From: RH-AL1 sp964235705
Lineage (GTDB): Bacteria > Pseudomonadota > Alphaproteobacteria > Rhizobiales > Beijerinckiaceae
Assembly: GCA_964235705.1 (NCBI GenBank)
Contig: CAXSDP010000001.1
Span: forward strand, 1 to 64,000
Reading direction: 5' to 3'
Length of the DNA stretch: 64,000 nucleotides
Below are positions 1 through 9,309 of the stretch, piece by piece. A model generated the notes under the pieces. That model searched no databases, was not told where the DNA came from, and saw only the letters and a list, made by a program, of their open reading frames with translations. Position numbers and translations under genes: made by a program. Numbering within the stretch: the stretch's first letter is position 1; each line of letters begins with the position of its first letter.

Positions 1-30
1 CGACCCTGGTTCGTTTCTCGGCCTTGGTTC

Positions 31-59
31 TTGACTTGGACCCGGCCGTTTCGTATCCG
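31..59 (+). promoter_or_regulatory. Putative sigma-70 promoter of tRNA-Asp
   Basis: A TTGACT hexamer at 31-36 is followed after 17 bases by TATCCG at 54-59. This would put the transcription start about 20 bases before the tRNA at 87. The -35 is close to consensus and the -10 is weak. The call rests on motif and position only. Confidence 0.4.
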
Positions 60-86
60 ACACGCCTCGCCGGGCGATGGCCTCGC

Positions 87-163
<77 letters not shown>

Positions 164-165
164 TC

Positions 166-179
166 TATCAGTGACTTAG
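166..179 (+). repeat. 14-base motif downstream of tRNA-Asp, shared with tRNA-Lys
   Basis: TATCAGTGACTTAG at 166-179 differs by one base from TATCAGTCACTTAG at 10254-10267. Both lie 2-4 bases after an encoded CCA end. It could be a relic of the edge of an integrating element. No function is proven. Confidence 0.5.
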
Positions 180-260
180 TTCCCGTGCATCGGCCTCATT
201 CTCGGAACATGACCGGAGCGTTCCGACCTTCGTGCGCGCCGTGTTCGCTCCCTCTCGCCT

Positions 261-309
261 GATGCAGCTACGGTAACTCGATTGACGTCATATTGGACGT
301 AGCTACATC
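261..309 (+). promoter_or_regulatory. Inverted repeat and promoter region of brnTA (likely BrnA operator)
   Basis: Two 12-base arms at 261-272 and 298-309 are inverted copies with 11 of 12 matches (GATGCAGCTACG and CGTAGCTACATC). A TTGACG at 282-287 lies between them. With a 16-base spacer, TACATC at 304-309 could act as a -10. BrnA antitoxins are known to bind their own promoters and repress them, so these arms are the obvious operator candidate. The brnT ATG at 316 has no clear Shine-Dalgarno and may be nearly leaderless. Confidence 0.45.
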
Positions 310-315
310 TAATCC

Positions 316-591
316 ATGGCAACCACCTACGATCCTCGTGAGGAAGCCGAGACCCTCGCCGAGCGCGACTTGCGCTGCGAGGATGCGGCGCTGGTGTTTG
401 CCGGAACCGTCTTCACCTTCGAGGACGCCCGCCGCGACTACGGCGAGCGTCGCTTCCTAAGCATCGGCACCCTCGCCGGCCGAATGGTGGTGGTGGGGTG
501 GACGCCTCGTGGCGAGGATCGCCACGTCTTCACGATGAGGAAGGCCAATGACCGCGAGCAAAGGAAGTACCGCGCGATCCTCGGCGGCTGA
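316..591 (+). CDS. brnT: BrnT family toxin
   Basis: This 91-residue protein is the toxin of a type II toxin-antitoxin pair. BrnT proteins are small RelE-fold ribonucleases that stop translation when free. The visible family pattern is a central strand pair (residues 56-64, MVVVGWTPR) followed by a C-terminal MRKANDREQRKY segment (about 74-84), matching the usual ARKANxRE motif. The length is normal for the family. It overlaps the following antitoxin by 44 bases, the usual toxin-first BrnT/BrnA order. No good ribosome binding site precedes the ATG. The tRNA-adjacent position suggests acquisition by transfer. Confidence 0.88.
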   Translation: MATTYDPREEAETLAERDLRCEDAALVFAGTVFTFEDARRDYGERRFLSIGTLAGRMVVVGWTPRGEDRHVFTMRKANDREQRKYRAILGG

Positions 592-874
592 ACCGATTGC
601 CGCCATCAAGAGCGACCTCGCGCGGGTCGACGCGCACGAGATCCAGCCGCGTGAGTACGATGAGGCGCCCGACCTTGCCGACCGGCACCTGACCGAAGGT
701 GTGCTTGAAGTCGCGGGCGTGCCAACGCGACGTGGCCGGCCCTTCAAGGAGGATCGCAAGCTGCTGACGTCGCTGCGCCTCGATCCCGACGTCCTCGCCC
801 ACTTCAAGGCCGGCGGACAGGGCTGGCAGGGGCGCATCAATGCCTTCCTGCGCAAAGCCCTGAATCAAGCCTGA
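548..874 (+). CDS. brnA: BrnA family antitoxin
   Basis: This 108-residue protein is the partner of the overlapping toxin. Residues about 62-107 form the BrnA domain: GRPFKEDRKLLTSLRLDPDV, then HFKAGGQGWQGRINAFLRKAL, a ribbon-helix-helix-type DNA-binding and oligomerisation region. The N-terminal 50 residues are variable and are probably the toxin-contacting part. The ATG lies inside brnT, so translation is coupled to the toxin. An internal start cannot be excluded because the first 20 residues are unlike the family. By analogy with characterised BrnA it should repress its own promoter. It converges on the hydrolase gene 15 bases later. Confidence 0.88.
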   Translation: MTASKGSTARSSAAEPIAAIKSDLARVDAHEIQPREYDEAPDLADRHLTEGVLEVAGVPTRRGRPFKEDRKLLTSLRLDPDVLAHFKAGGQGWQGRINAFLRKALNQA

Positions 875-889
875 AAGCCCGGATCAAGG

Positions 890-1582
890 CTAATTCCGAT
901 CGGTCGCGGGATCGCTGCGCGTGGGCGTCGGCAGTTTCGGCGGGTTGCCGAGGCGGCGGTCGAGGTAGAGGCCGATCTCGGCGATCAGCGGCTCGACCCG
1001 ATTCTCGAAGAAGTGGTTGGCGCCCGGCACGACGGCGTGCTCGATCAGGATCCCCTTCTGGGTCTTCAGCTTCTCGATCAGCCCCATGACCTCCTTCAAC
1101 GGCGCCACGCGATCGATGTCGCCGTGCACGAACAGGCCGGAGGAGGGGCAGGGCGCGAGGAAGGAGAAGTCGAAGCGGTTCGCCGGCGGCGCGACGGAGA
1201 TGAAGCCTTCGATCTCCGGCCGGCGCATCAGGAGCTGCATGCCGATCCAAGCGCCGAAGGACACGCCGGCGATCCAGCAGGCACGGGCCTCGGGGTTGAT
1301 CGTCTGCACCCAATCGAGCGCCGCCGCCGCGTCCGACAATTCCCCCGAACCATGATCGAAGGCGCCCTGGCTGCGGCCGACCCCGCGGAAATTGAAGCGA
1401 AGCACCGAGAAGCCGCGCTCGGCGAAGGCGTAGTACAGGTTGTAGACGATCTGGTTGTTCATCGTGCCGCCGAACTGCGGGTGCGGGTGCAGGATGATGG
1501 CGATCGGCGCGTTGCGCTTGGCGGCGGGGTGAAACCGCCCTTCCAGCCGACCCGCCGGTCCGTTGAAGATGACTTCAGGCAT
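890..1582 (-). CDS. Alpha/beta hydrolase (COG2945-type)
   Basis: This is a 230-residue cytoplasmic hydrolase of the small alpha/beta family common in Rhizobiales. It has an HPHPQFGGTMNN segment near residues 34-45, which supplies the oxyanion region. The nucleophile elbow is GVSFG. An acidic residue sits in HGDIDRVAP and a histidine in PGANHFF near the C terminus, completing a plausible Ser-Asp-His triad. The start at 1582 gives the conserved MPEVIFNGPAGRLEG beginning; a longer frame to 1714 exists but looks non-coding. The substrate is unknown. It is divergent from the SUF operon. Confidence 0.85.
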   Translation of the reverse strand: MPEVIFNGPAGRLEGRFHPAAKRNAPIAIILHPHPQFGGTMNNQIVYNLYYAFAERGFSVLRFNFRGVGRSQGAFDHGSGELSDAAAALDWVQTINPEARACWIAGVSFGAWIGMQLLMRRPEIEGFISVAPPANRFDFSFLAPCPSSGLFVHGDIDRVAPLKEVMGLIEKLKTQKGILIEHAVVPGANHFFENRVEPLIAEIGLYLDRRLGNPPKLPTPTRSDPATDRN

Positions 1583-1726
1583 GATGGCTCCGGTGGACGA
1601 CGCGATGGCGCGGCCACGATGGTGTTCGTTCAAGACCCGCCGTGGCGATGGATCGCCAAGGGAAGCCGCCGGGACCGGCCGCGACGTGATCGCCGGCTTG
1701 ACGTGTCGCGCCACGGCGCTTAGACC

Positions 1727-1743
1727 GTTAGAATAATTCTAAC
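1727..1743. promoter_or_regulatory. Irr-type iron control element (ICE box) of the SUF operon
   Basis: GTTAGAATAATTCTAAC is a perfect palindrome with eight-base arms around one central base. It matches the known alphaproteobacterial Irr box, TTTAGAA-N3-TTCTAAA, at 12 of the 14 conserved positions. It lies just downstream of a possible -35 (TTGACG, 1698-1703) and weak -10, so a bound regulator could block transcription. The link to Irr is inferred from motif and context. Confidence 0.65.
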
Positions 1744-1940
1744 AGGTTTCGCCAAGCAACTGACAGGCAACGAAGCTGCTCGCTCGCGGCCATCGGTGCA
1801 ACGCCCACCGCGCCACGAACGTCGATCTCGCCGTTACGGCGGCTCCGACGTTCTAGCACGGGGGCGTACGTCGATGGCAAGGTTTTCGACCGTCCGGCCG
1901 CACTGCCGCCTGATCGTCGGGGATGGGCTGGAGGGTCGGC

Positions 1941-1980
1941 GGCTTGGTGAACAAGGACGTGGCTTGGCGAACAAGGACGA
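1941..1980 (+). repeat. 20-bp tandem duplication carrying the ribosome binding site
   Basis: Two adjacent 20-base units (1941-1960 and 1961-1980) match at 18 of 20 positions. Each contains ACAAGGACG, so the AAGGA that precedes the desulfurase ATG at 1988 is duplicated. It may alter translation of the first suf gene. Confidence 0.7.
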
Positions 1981-1987
1981 AGCCTCG

Positions 1988-3169
1988 ATGCGCTCTCGCG
2001 CCTACCTCGATCACAACGCGACGACGCCGCTGCATCCGTCGGCGCGGGAGGCGATGGTGGCTGCCTTCGAGGCTTTCGGCAACCCGTCCTCGGTGCACGG
2101 GGAAGGTCGCGCGGCGCGCGCCATCGTCGACCGGGCCAGGCGGGACGTCGCCGATATGCTCGGCTGCTCGAGCGAGGACGTCGTCTTCACCTCCTGCGGC
2201 ACCGAGGCGCTCAACATCGCGCTCTCGCCGGCATTCGGCGGCGGATGCGATGTCCTGCTGATGGGTGGCGGCGAGCACCCGGCGGTCGGTCTCGGGCATC
2301 GTTTCGGTGCGCGGGTCGAGACGCTGCCGATGGGTGCCGATGGCGTTCTCGACCTCGCCGGGCTCGCCGTGGCTTTGGAGCGGCAGCGCGGACGGCGCGT
2401 CATGCTGGCCCTCCAGGCCGCCAACAACGAGACCGGCGTCCTCCAGCCCGTGCGCGCGGCGGCCGACATGGTGCATGCGCATGGCGGGGTCGTGGTCTGC
2501 GACGCGGTGCAGGCCGCCGGCAAGGTGGCCTGCGACGTCGGAGCGTTGGGCGCCGACGCCCTGGCCGTGTCCGCCCATAAGTTCGGCGGGCCCAAAGGGA
2601 TCGGCGCCCTTTGTTTCGGGGCATCGCGACACCATCTTGAAGACGGTGTCGTGAGGGGCGGCGGGCACGAGAAAGGCCTCTCGGCGGGAACGGAGAACGT
2701 CGTCGGAATCGCCGGTCTCGGCGCGGCGTGCCGGTCGGCCAAGGCGCGGATGGACGCTGAGCGGGGCCGGACTGGCACCCTGCGTGACGCGATCGAGGGA
2801 CGTATCCTCGAGATCCGTTCCGACGCTGTGGTCTTCGGTCGTGCCGCACCAAGGCTGTCCAACACGGTTTGCTTCGCCGTGCCGGGCTACGACGCGCAGG
2901 TGCTGATGATGAACCTCGACCTGGCGGGTGTGTCCGTTTCCGCCGGATCGGCCTGCGCTTCGGGCACGCTCATGCCCTCGCACGTGTTGAAGGCCATGGG
3001 TGTCGACGACGACTTGGCGACGAACGCGCTGCGGGTCAGCGTCGGCTGGACCACCGGCGGCAACGACGTCGATCTGTTCGCGAAGGCTTTCGCGACGGCG
3101 TTGACGATCATGGCGCCCGAGGCGGGCGCGTACGACACGACCAAGAGGGCGCCGCGCATCGCGGCTTGA
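1988..3169 (+). CDS. Cysteine desulfurase, IscS/NifS-type, first gene of the SUF operon
   Basis: This is a 393-residue PLP enzyme that takes sulfur from cysteine to build Fe-S clusters. It opens with YLDHNATTPLHP, typical of the NifS/IscS class. The PLP-binding lysine is in SAHKFGGPKG (Lys198). The catalytic cysteine is in SAGSACASG (Cys323), in the long loop of this class. The ATG at 1988 is preceded by AAGGA with about 10 bases of spacing; an upstream in-frame GTG region to 1796 is not conserved. It is a second desulfurase beside sufS in the same operon, an arrangement common in Rhizobiales. Confidence 0.93.
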   Translation: MRSRAYLDHNATTPLHPSAREAMVAAFEAFGNPSSVHGEGRAARAIVDRARRDVADMLGCSSEDVVFTSCGTEALNIALSPAFGGGCDVLLMGGGEHPAVGLGHRFGARVETLPMGADGVLDLAGLAVALERQRGRRVMLALQAANNETGVLQPVRAAADMVHAHGGVVVCDAVQAAGKVACDVGALGADALAVSAHKFGGPKGIGALCFGASRHHLEDGVVRGGGHEKGLSAGTENVVGIAGLGAACRSAKARMDAERGRTGTLRDAIEGRILEIRSDAVVFGRAAPRLSNTVCFAVPGYDAQVLMMNLDLAGVSVSAGSACASGTLMPSHVLKAMGVDDDLATNALRVSVGWTTGGNDVDLFAKAFATALTIMAPEAGAYDTTKRAPRIAA

Positions 3170-3212
3170 ATTCAGGCCGATGGCGGGATGCCGTCGAGCC
3201 GAGGAGATTGTC

Positions 3213-4691
<1,479 letters not shown>

Positions 4692-4788
4692 GTCGCCGCG
4701 TCCTCCGGGAACAGCAGGACTGAAGGGGAGGGGGCGTCGAGCCGCCTCCCCATGATGTATCAATCTCATCGAACACGACGGACCCCCG

Positions 4789-5541
4789 ATGCTGGAAGTC
4801 AGAAACCTCACCGTCTCGATCGGCGAGCGCAAAATCCTCGATGGCCTCGATCTGATCGTCAGGGACGGCGAGGTTGCCGCCATCATGGGTCCGAACGGCA
4901 CGGGCAAGTCGACGCTGTCCTACGTCATCGCCGGCAAGCCGGACTATGAGGTGGAGTCCGGCGAGGTGCTGCTCGATGGCGCCAACGTCCTCGAGATGGA
5001 GCCGGACGAGCGCGCCGTCCACGGCGTCTTCCTGGCGTTCCAGTACCCGGTCGAGATCCCCGGCGTCGGCACGATGACCTTCCTCAAGGCGGCGCTCAAC
5101 GCGCAGCGCAAGGCGCGCGGCGAAGCTGAGCTGACGACGCCGGCCTTCATCAAGAAGGTCAACGACGCCGCCGCCATGCTGGGCATGCCCAAGGACATCC
5201 TCAAGCGCGCGCTCAACGTCGGCTTCTCCGGCGGCGAGAAGAAACGGATGGACATCCTGCAGATGGCGCTGCTGGAGCCGACCATGGCGATCCTGGACGA
5301 GACCGACTCCGGGCTCGACATCGACGCCATCCGCATCGTGTCCGAGGGCGTGAACCAGCTGCGGAGCGCCAAGCGATCCTTCCTGCTCATCACCCACTAC
5401 CAGCGCTTGCTGAACTACATCGTGCCCGACACCGTCCACGTCATGTCGGGCGGCAAGATCGTGCGCACCGGCGGCAAGGAGCTGGCGCTCGAACTCGAGC
5501 GGGACGGCTACCGTGACTACGCCAAGGCGGCGGCGGAATAA
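4789..5541 (+). CDS. sufC: Fe-S cluster assembly ATPase SufC
   Basis: This is a 250-residue soluble ABC-type ATPase that drives conformational change in the SufBC2D scaffold. It has a Walker A motif GPNGTGKST at about residues 34-42, a Q-loop within FLAFQYPVEIPGV, a signature FSGGEKKRMDILQ, and a Walker B with MAILDETDSGLD. Length and motif order are standard. Its stop is separated from the sufD ATG by a single base, so translation is probably coupled. Confidence 0.97.
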   Translation: MLEVRNLTVSIGERKILDGLDLIVRDGEVAAIMGPNGTGKSTLSYVIAGKPDYEVESGEVLLDGANVLEMEPDERAVHGVFLAFQYPVEIPGVGTMTFLKAALNAQRKARGEAELTTPAFIKKVNDAAAMLGMPKDILKRALNVGFSGGEKKRMDILQMALLEPTMAILDETDSGLDIDAIRIVSEGVNQLRSAKRSFLLITHYQRLLNYIVPDTVHVMSGGKIVRTGGKELALELERDGYRDYAKAAAE

Positions 5542-5542
5542 C

Positions 5543-6913
5543 ATGCCGCCTCGCATCATCTCCTCCCGCACCGACGCCGAAGTGGCGCTCGCCGACTCGT
5601 TCGGCGCCAACAAGGCCATGCTTCCCGGTACGGACGCCGTCAAGCGCATGCGCGAGGCGGCGTTCGGCGCCTTCGCCAGCGCCGGCCTGCCCCACCGTCG
5701 GTTGGAGGCGTGGCACTACACCGACCTGCGCACGCTCATGCGCGAGGCGCTGCCGGTCGCGGCCAAGCCCGACGAGCGCGCGTTCGGACCGATCAACCAG
5801 GACCTCGCCGGCCGGCCGGGCCTCGGCGGCGGCCGGCTCGTGGTGGTGGACGGCACGTTCGTGCCCGCGTTGTCGGACCCCTTGCCGGAGGGTGCCAGCG
5901 TGCGTTCGCTCGCCGACGTCCTGGGTGAAGGCCGAGCCGACCTGATCGACCTGCTCGCCGCCGCCGACTTCGGCGAGGGCGACGCGATCCTCGCGCTGAA
6001 CGCGGCGATGATGCAGGACGGCGTGGTGGTCGAGGTGGCGCCTGGCGCGCAGATCGCGGCGCCCATCGAGATCGTCTACGCCTCCGCGCTCGACAGGCCG
6101 GCGGCGTGCTTCGTGCGCTCGCTCGTCGTCGTCGGGGCCGGCGCCAACGTCCACGTCGCCGAGTCGAGCCTCGGGGCGGGCGGCAGGGCCGGGCAAACCT
6201 TCGGCTGCCTGATCCTCAAGGTCGGCGACGACGCGGCCGTCGGCCATACCGCGGCGGTGACGCGGACGCGGGCCGGCAGCGTCAGGCTCGACTCCTTCGT
6301 GGCCGACCTCGGCCATCGGGCACGGCTCGACAGCTTCGCGTTGATCGATGGCAAGGGGTTGACGCGCCGTCAATTGTTCATGCGCTTCTCCGGCGACGAC
6401 GCGAAGGCGGCGCTGCGCGGCGTGTCGCTGCTGCAGGGCAGGGAGCACGCCGACACGACGCTCGATGTGGTCCATCGCGGGCTCGGCTGCGAGGGTCGCG
6501 AGAGCTTCCGCTACATCCTCGACGATGCCGCCGTCGGGGTCTTCCAGGGGCGCATCCGCGTCGAGAAGCAGGCCCAGAAAACGGACGGCAAGATGATGAG
6601 CCGCGCCTTGCTGCTGTCCGACGACGTCGCCATGTACAACAAGCCGGAGCTGGAAATCTTCGCCGACGACGTCGTCTGCGGCCACGGGGCCACCGTCGGC
6701 AGCCTCAACGAGGACCAGCTTTTCTACCTCCAGGCGCGCGGCATCGCCAAGGCGCAGGCCGAAGCCCTGCTGCTCGAAGCCTTCGCCGCCGAGATGGCGG
6801 ACGATATCGGCGTCGAGGGGCTGACCGCCGCGTTCCGTGCCGAGATCGCCTACTGGCTCGACGAACGGGCCAAGGCGGGCAGGGTCGGGGCCGGCGCGGC
6901 CGGGAACCATTAG
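5543..6913 (+). CDS. sufD: Fe-S cluster assembly protein SufD
   Basis: This 456-residue protein is the SufB paralogue in the SufBC2D scaffold. The N-terminal part contains RRLEAWHYTDLRTLMRE (about 53-69), a typical SufD feature. The C-terminal beta-helix ends with FADDVVCGHGATVGSLNEDQLFYLQARGI. The ATG at 5543 directly follows the sufC stop; a start at 5513 inside sufC is less likely. A 56-base gap precedes sufS. Confidence 0.95.
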   Translation: MPPRIISSRTDAEVALADSFGANKAMLPGTDAVKRMREAAFGAFASAGLPHRRLEAWHYTDLRTLMREALPVAAKPDERAFGPINQDLAGRPGLGGGRLVVVDGTFVPALSDPLPEGASVRSLADVLGEGRADLIDLLAAADFGEGDAILALNAAMMQDGVVVEVAPGAQIAAPIEIVYASALDRPAACFVRSLVVVGAGANVHVAESSLGAGGRAGQTFGCLILKVGDDAAVGHTAAVTRTRAGSVRLDSFVADLGHRARLDSFALIDGKGLTRRQLFMRFSGDDAKAALRGVSLLQGREHADTTLDVVHRGLGCEGRESFRYILDDAAVGVFQGRIRVEKQAQKTDGKMMSRALLLSDDVAMYNKPELEIFADDVVCGHGATVGSLNEDQLFYLQARGIAKAQAEALLLEAFAAEMADDIGVEGLTAAFRAEIAYWLDERAKAGRVGAGAAGNH

Positions 6914-6969
6914 GCCGACCGATCCATCGACGCCTCACGGCGCGGTGGGGCTCGGAACAAGGATACAGA

Positions 6970-8229
6970 ATGACCCATGATCCCGCGTTGACCGATGACG
7001 CCGCGTCGCAGCCGTTGAACGTCGATAAGATCCGCGCCGACTTCCCGATCCTGTCGACGAAGGTTTACGGCAAGCCGCTCGTCTACCTCGACAACGCCGC
7101 CTCCGTGCAGAAGCCGCGTTGCGTGGTCGAGCGGATGGTCGACGCGACGTATAACGAGTACGCCAACGTGCACCGCGGGCTGTACCACCTCGCCAACGCC
7201 GCGACCGACAATTTCGAGGCGGCGCGCGAGAGCGTGCGCACGTTCCTCAACGCCGAGTCGTTGGAGGAGATCGTCTTCACCAAGTCCTCGACCGAGGCGA
7301 TCAACATCGTGGCCGCCACCTACGGGCGCGAGCACATCCGCGCCGGCGACGAGATCGTGCTCTCGATCCTCGAGCATCACGCCAACATCGTGCCCTGGCA
7401 CTTCCTGCGCGAGCGCACCGGCGCCGTGCTGAAGTGGGTCGATTGCGACGACGACGGCAACATCGACGCCGCCGACTTCGCCCGCGCGATGACGCCGCGT
7501 ACCAAGATGGTCGCCGTGACCCACATGTCGAACGTCACCGGCACGATCCTACCGATCAAGGAGATCGTGGCGCTGGCCCACGAGCGCGGCGTGCCGGTGC
7601 TGGTCGACGGGTCGCAGGGCGCCGTGCACCTCGACGTCGACGTGCGCGACCTCGGCGCCGACTTCTACGTCATGACCGGCCACAAGCTCTACGGCCCGAC
7701 CGGCATCGGCGTCCTCTACGGCCGCAAGCCGTGGCTGGAGAACTTGCCGCCCTACAACGGCGGCGGGGAGATGATCGCCGAGGTGACGCGCGAGGCCATC
7801 ACCTACAACGATCCGCCGCATCGCTTCGAGGCCGGCACGCCGCCGATCATCCAGGCGGTCGGGCTCGGCGTGGCGCTCGACTACATGCGCTCGATCGGTC
7901 GTGCCAAGATCGCGGCGCACGAGAAGGCGCTGGGCGACTACGCGATGGAGCGCCTGGGTGCCATGAACTCGGTCAGGATCTTCGGCAAGTCCAAGGACAA
8001 GGGCGCCATCGTCTCCTTCGAAATGAAGGGCGCGCACGCCCACGACATCGCCACGATCATCGATCGTTCGGGCGTGGCGGTCCGCGCCGGCTCGCACTGC
8101 GCGATGCCGCTGTTGAACCGGTTTGGCGTCACCTCCACCTGCCGGGCGTCCTTCGCCATGTACAACACGATGGAAGAGGTCGATAAGTTGGCCGAGGCAC
8201 TGGTGAAGGCGGAAGGCTTGTTCGCCTGA
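6970..8229 (+). CDS. sufS: Cysteine desulfurase SufS
   Basis: This 419-residue PLP enzyme is of the SufS/CsdA class. It begins with the conserved DFPILSTKVYGKPLVYLDNAAS. The PLP lysine is in TGHKLYGPTG (Lys239) and the active cysteine in RAGSHCAMP (Cys377), the short-loop form of this class. The ATG at 6970 follows AAGGA at 6959-6963. A sulfur-transfer partner (SufE or SufU) is not encoded next to it, so that role must be supplied from elsewhere. It sits between sufD and sufT. Confidence 0.96.
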   Translation: MTHDPALTDDAASQPLNVDKIRADFPILSTKVYGKPLVYLDNAASVQKPRCVVERMVDATYNEYANVHRGLYHLANAATDNFEAARESVRTFLNAESLEEIVFTKSSTEAINIVAATYGREHIRAGDEIVLSILEHHANIVPWHFLRERTGAVLKWVDCDDDGNIDAADFARAMTPRTKMVAVTHMSNVTGTILPIKEIVALAHERGVPVLVDGSQGAVHLDVDVRDLGADFYVMTGHKLYGPTGIGVLYGRKPWLENLPPYNGGGEMIAEVTREAITYNDPPHRFEAGTPPIIQAVGLGVALDYMRSIGRAKIAAHEKALGDYAMERLGAMNSVRIFGKSKDKGAIVSFEMKGAHAHDIATIIDRSGVAVRAGSHCAMPLLNRFGVTSTCRASFAMYNTMEEVDKLAEALVKAEGLFA

Positions 8230-8248
8230 AGCTAGGGGTTTGGGAACG

Positions 8249-8629
8249 ATGATGGAAGCCGCGCAGGACATCCTGCCGAACATGCCGAGCTGGACCTTCG
8301 ATCCCGCGATCGACGAGGGGGAGAAGGTGCGCCTGCGGGACGAGATCATCGCCGCCTGCAAGACGGTTTACGATCCCGAGATCCCGTGCGACATCTACGA
8401 ACTCGGCTTGATCTACAAGGTCGCCGTACCCGACTCGCGGATGATCGCGATCGAGATGACGCTGACCGCGCCGGGTTGCCCCGTCGCCGGCGACATCATG
8501 CAGTCCGTCGAGGAGGCGATCGGCGGCGTCCAGGGCGCGATGGGGGCGACGGTCGACCTCGTCTTCGATCCGCCGTGGGACCAGGGTCGCATGTCCGACG
8601 AGGCGCGCGTCTCGCTCGACATGTTCTAG
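8249..8629 (+). CDS. sufT: SUF-associated Fe-S assembly protein SufT (DUF59/MIP18 family)
   Basis: This 126-residue protein has the DUF59 fold. It contains KTVYDPEIPCDIYELGLIY (about 40-58) and the TLTAPGCPVAGDIM motif with the conserved cysteine. Such proteins help maturation of Fe-S enzymes under high demand. The preferred ATG at 8249 has AGGGG ten bases upstream; an in-frame TTG lies at 8240. It ends 84 bases before sufA, with a hairpin in between. Confidence 0.9.
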   Translation: MMEAAQDILPNMPSWTFDPAIDEGEKVRLRDEIIAACKTVYDPEIPCDIYELGLIYKVAVPDSRMIAIEMTLTAPGCPVAGDIMQSVEEAIGGVQGAMGATVDLVFDPPWDQGRMSDEARVSLDMF

Positions 8630-8641
8630 GCGTGTGATCCC

Positions 8642-8661
8642 AAGGTCGCGGAAGCGACCTT
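8642..8661. terminator. Intercistronic hairpin between sufT and sufA
   Basis: AAGGTCGC (8642-8649) and GCGACCTT (8654-8661) form a perfect 8-bp stem closing a GGAA loop. No T-run follows, so it is not a standard intrinsic terminator. It may stabilise the upstream mRNA or partially terminate. Confidence 0.45.
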
Positions 8662-8713
8662 CCCCCGTCGGGTCGATGGCCCTATATTGGGCTAACAGTA
8701 CCGGAGAGTTCCC

Positions 8714-9100
8714 TTGGCCCGCTCGCGTTTCGCCGTGATGTCCATGACCGATGCCGCCGCCGAACGGGCGCGTGGCTTGATCGCCAACGCCGACCGTCCG
8801 GTGATCGGCCTGCGCGTCGGGATCAAGAACGGCGGGTGTGCCGGCATGTCCTACACGGTCGAGTTCGCCGAGGCGAAGAACCCGCTGGACGAGGTCGTCG
8901 AGGACAAGGGTGTGACGTTGCTCGTCGATTCCAAGGCGTTGATGTTCCTGCTCGGGACCACGCTCGATTACGAGACCACCAAGCTCGCCTCGACCTTCAC
9001 CTTCCGCAATCCCAACCAGGTGTCGGCTTGCGGCTGCGGCGAGTCGGTCTCGATCCAACCGGCCTCGATGCCGGAGCAGGCGGTCGAGGGCCACGCCTGA
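8714..9100 (+). CDS. sufA: A-type Fe-S carrier SufA (HesB/IscA family)
   Basis: This 128-residue A-type carrier transfers clusters from the scaffold to apo-enzymes. The three cluster cysteines are visible: Cys42 in NGGCAGMSY, and Cys106 and Cys108 in SACGCGES. The start is most likely the TTG at 8714, because GGAGAG at 8703-8708 is ideally placed; an ATG lies eight codons later. It is the last gene of the SUF operon and converges on the L,D-transpeptidase. Confidence 0.93.
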   Translation: MARSRFAVMSMTDAAAERARGLIANADRPVIGLRVGIKNGGCAGMSYTVEFAEAKNPLDEVVEDKGVTLLVDSKALMFLLGTTLDYETTKLASTFTFRNPNQVSACGCGESVSIQPASMPEQAVEGHA

Positions 9101-9253
9101 GGGCTGTTGGCGCGTTCCCCGAGGTGGGTTCGTCGCACGTCGCCGGAAGGGACGACGCTGCCGTACCAGTCCGCGAACTGTCATCGAGACCCGCACGGCG
9201 TCGATCCGCACGGTCGCGGCATTCGTGACGCATCGCGCCGCGAAGATGTATGG

Positions 9254-9274
9254 GTCGCGCGAGGCTCGCGCGAC
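9254..9274. terminator. Inverted repeat between convergent sufA and L,D-transpeptidase genes
   Basis: GTCGCGCGAG (9254-9263) and CTCGCGCGAC (9265-9274) are perfect 10-base inverted arms separated by one base, so the outer pairs would form a very GC-rich hairpin. The position between two convergent genes suits a bidirectional terminator. There is no T-run. Confidence 0.4.
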
Positions 9275-9309
9275 GACCGCTGGCGACGGGCAGGCCAGCG
9301 CCGGGGAAG

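Larger units (their letters stand above)
1583..1987. other. Divergent intergenic region upstream of the SUF operon
   Basis: This 405-bp stretch separates the hydrolase from the first suf gene. It holds a perfect 17-base palindrome of Irr-box type (1727-1743), a TTGACG hexamer at 1698-1703, and a 20-bp tandem duplication at 1941-1980 next to the desulfurase start. No Rrf2/IscR regulator gene is present here. Open frames through it lack family resemblance and look non-coding. Confidence 0.7.

Noticed and set aside
164..890. Possible second genomic island bounded by a copy of the tRNA-Asp 3' end
   Set aside because: No repeat of the tRNA-Asp 3' end is visible downstream of brnA or elsewhere in the window. 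Only the short 14-base motif is shared.
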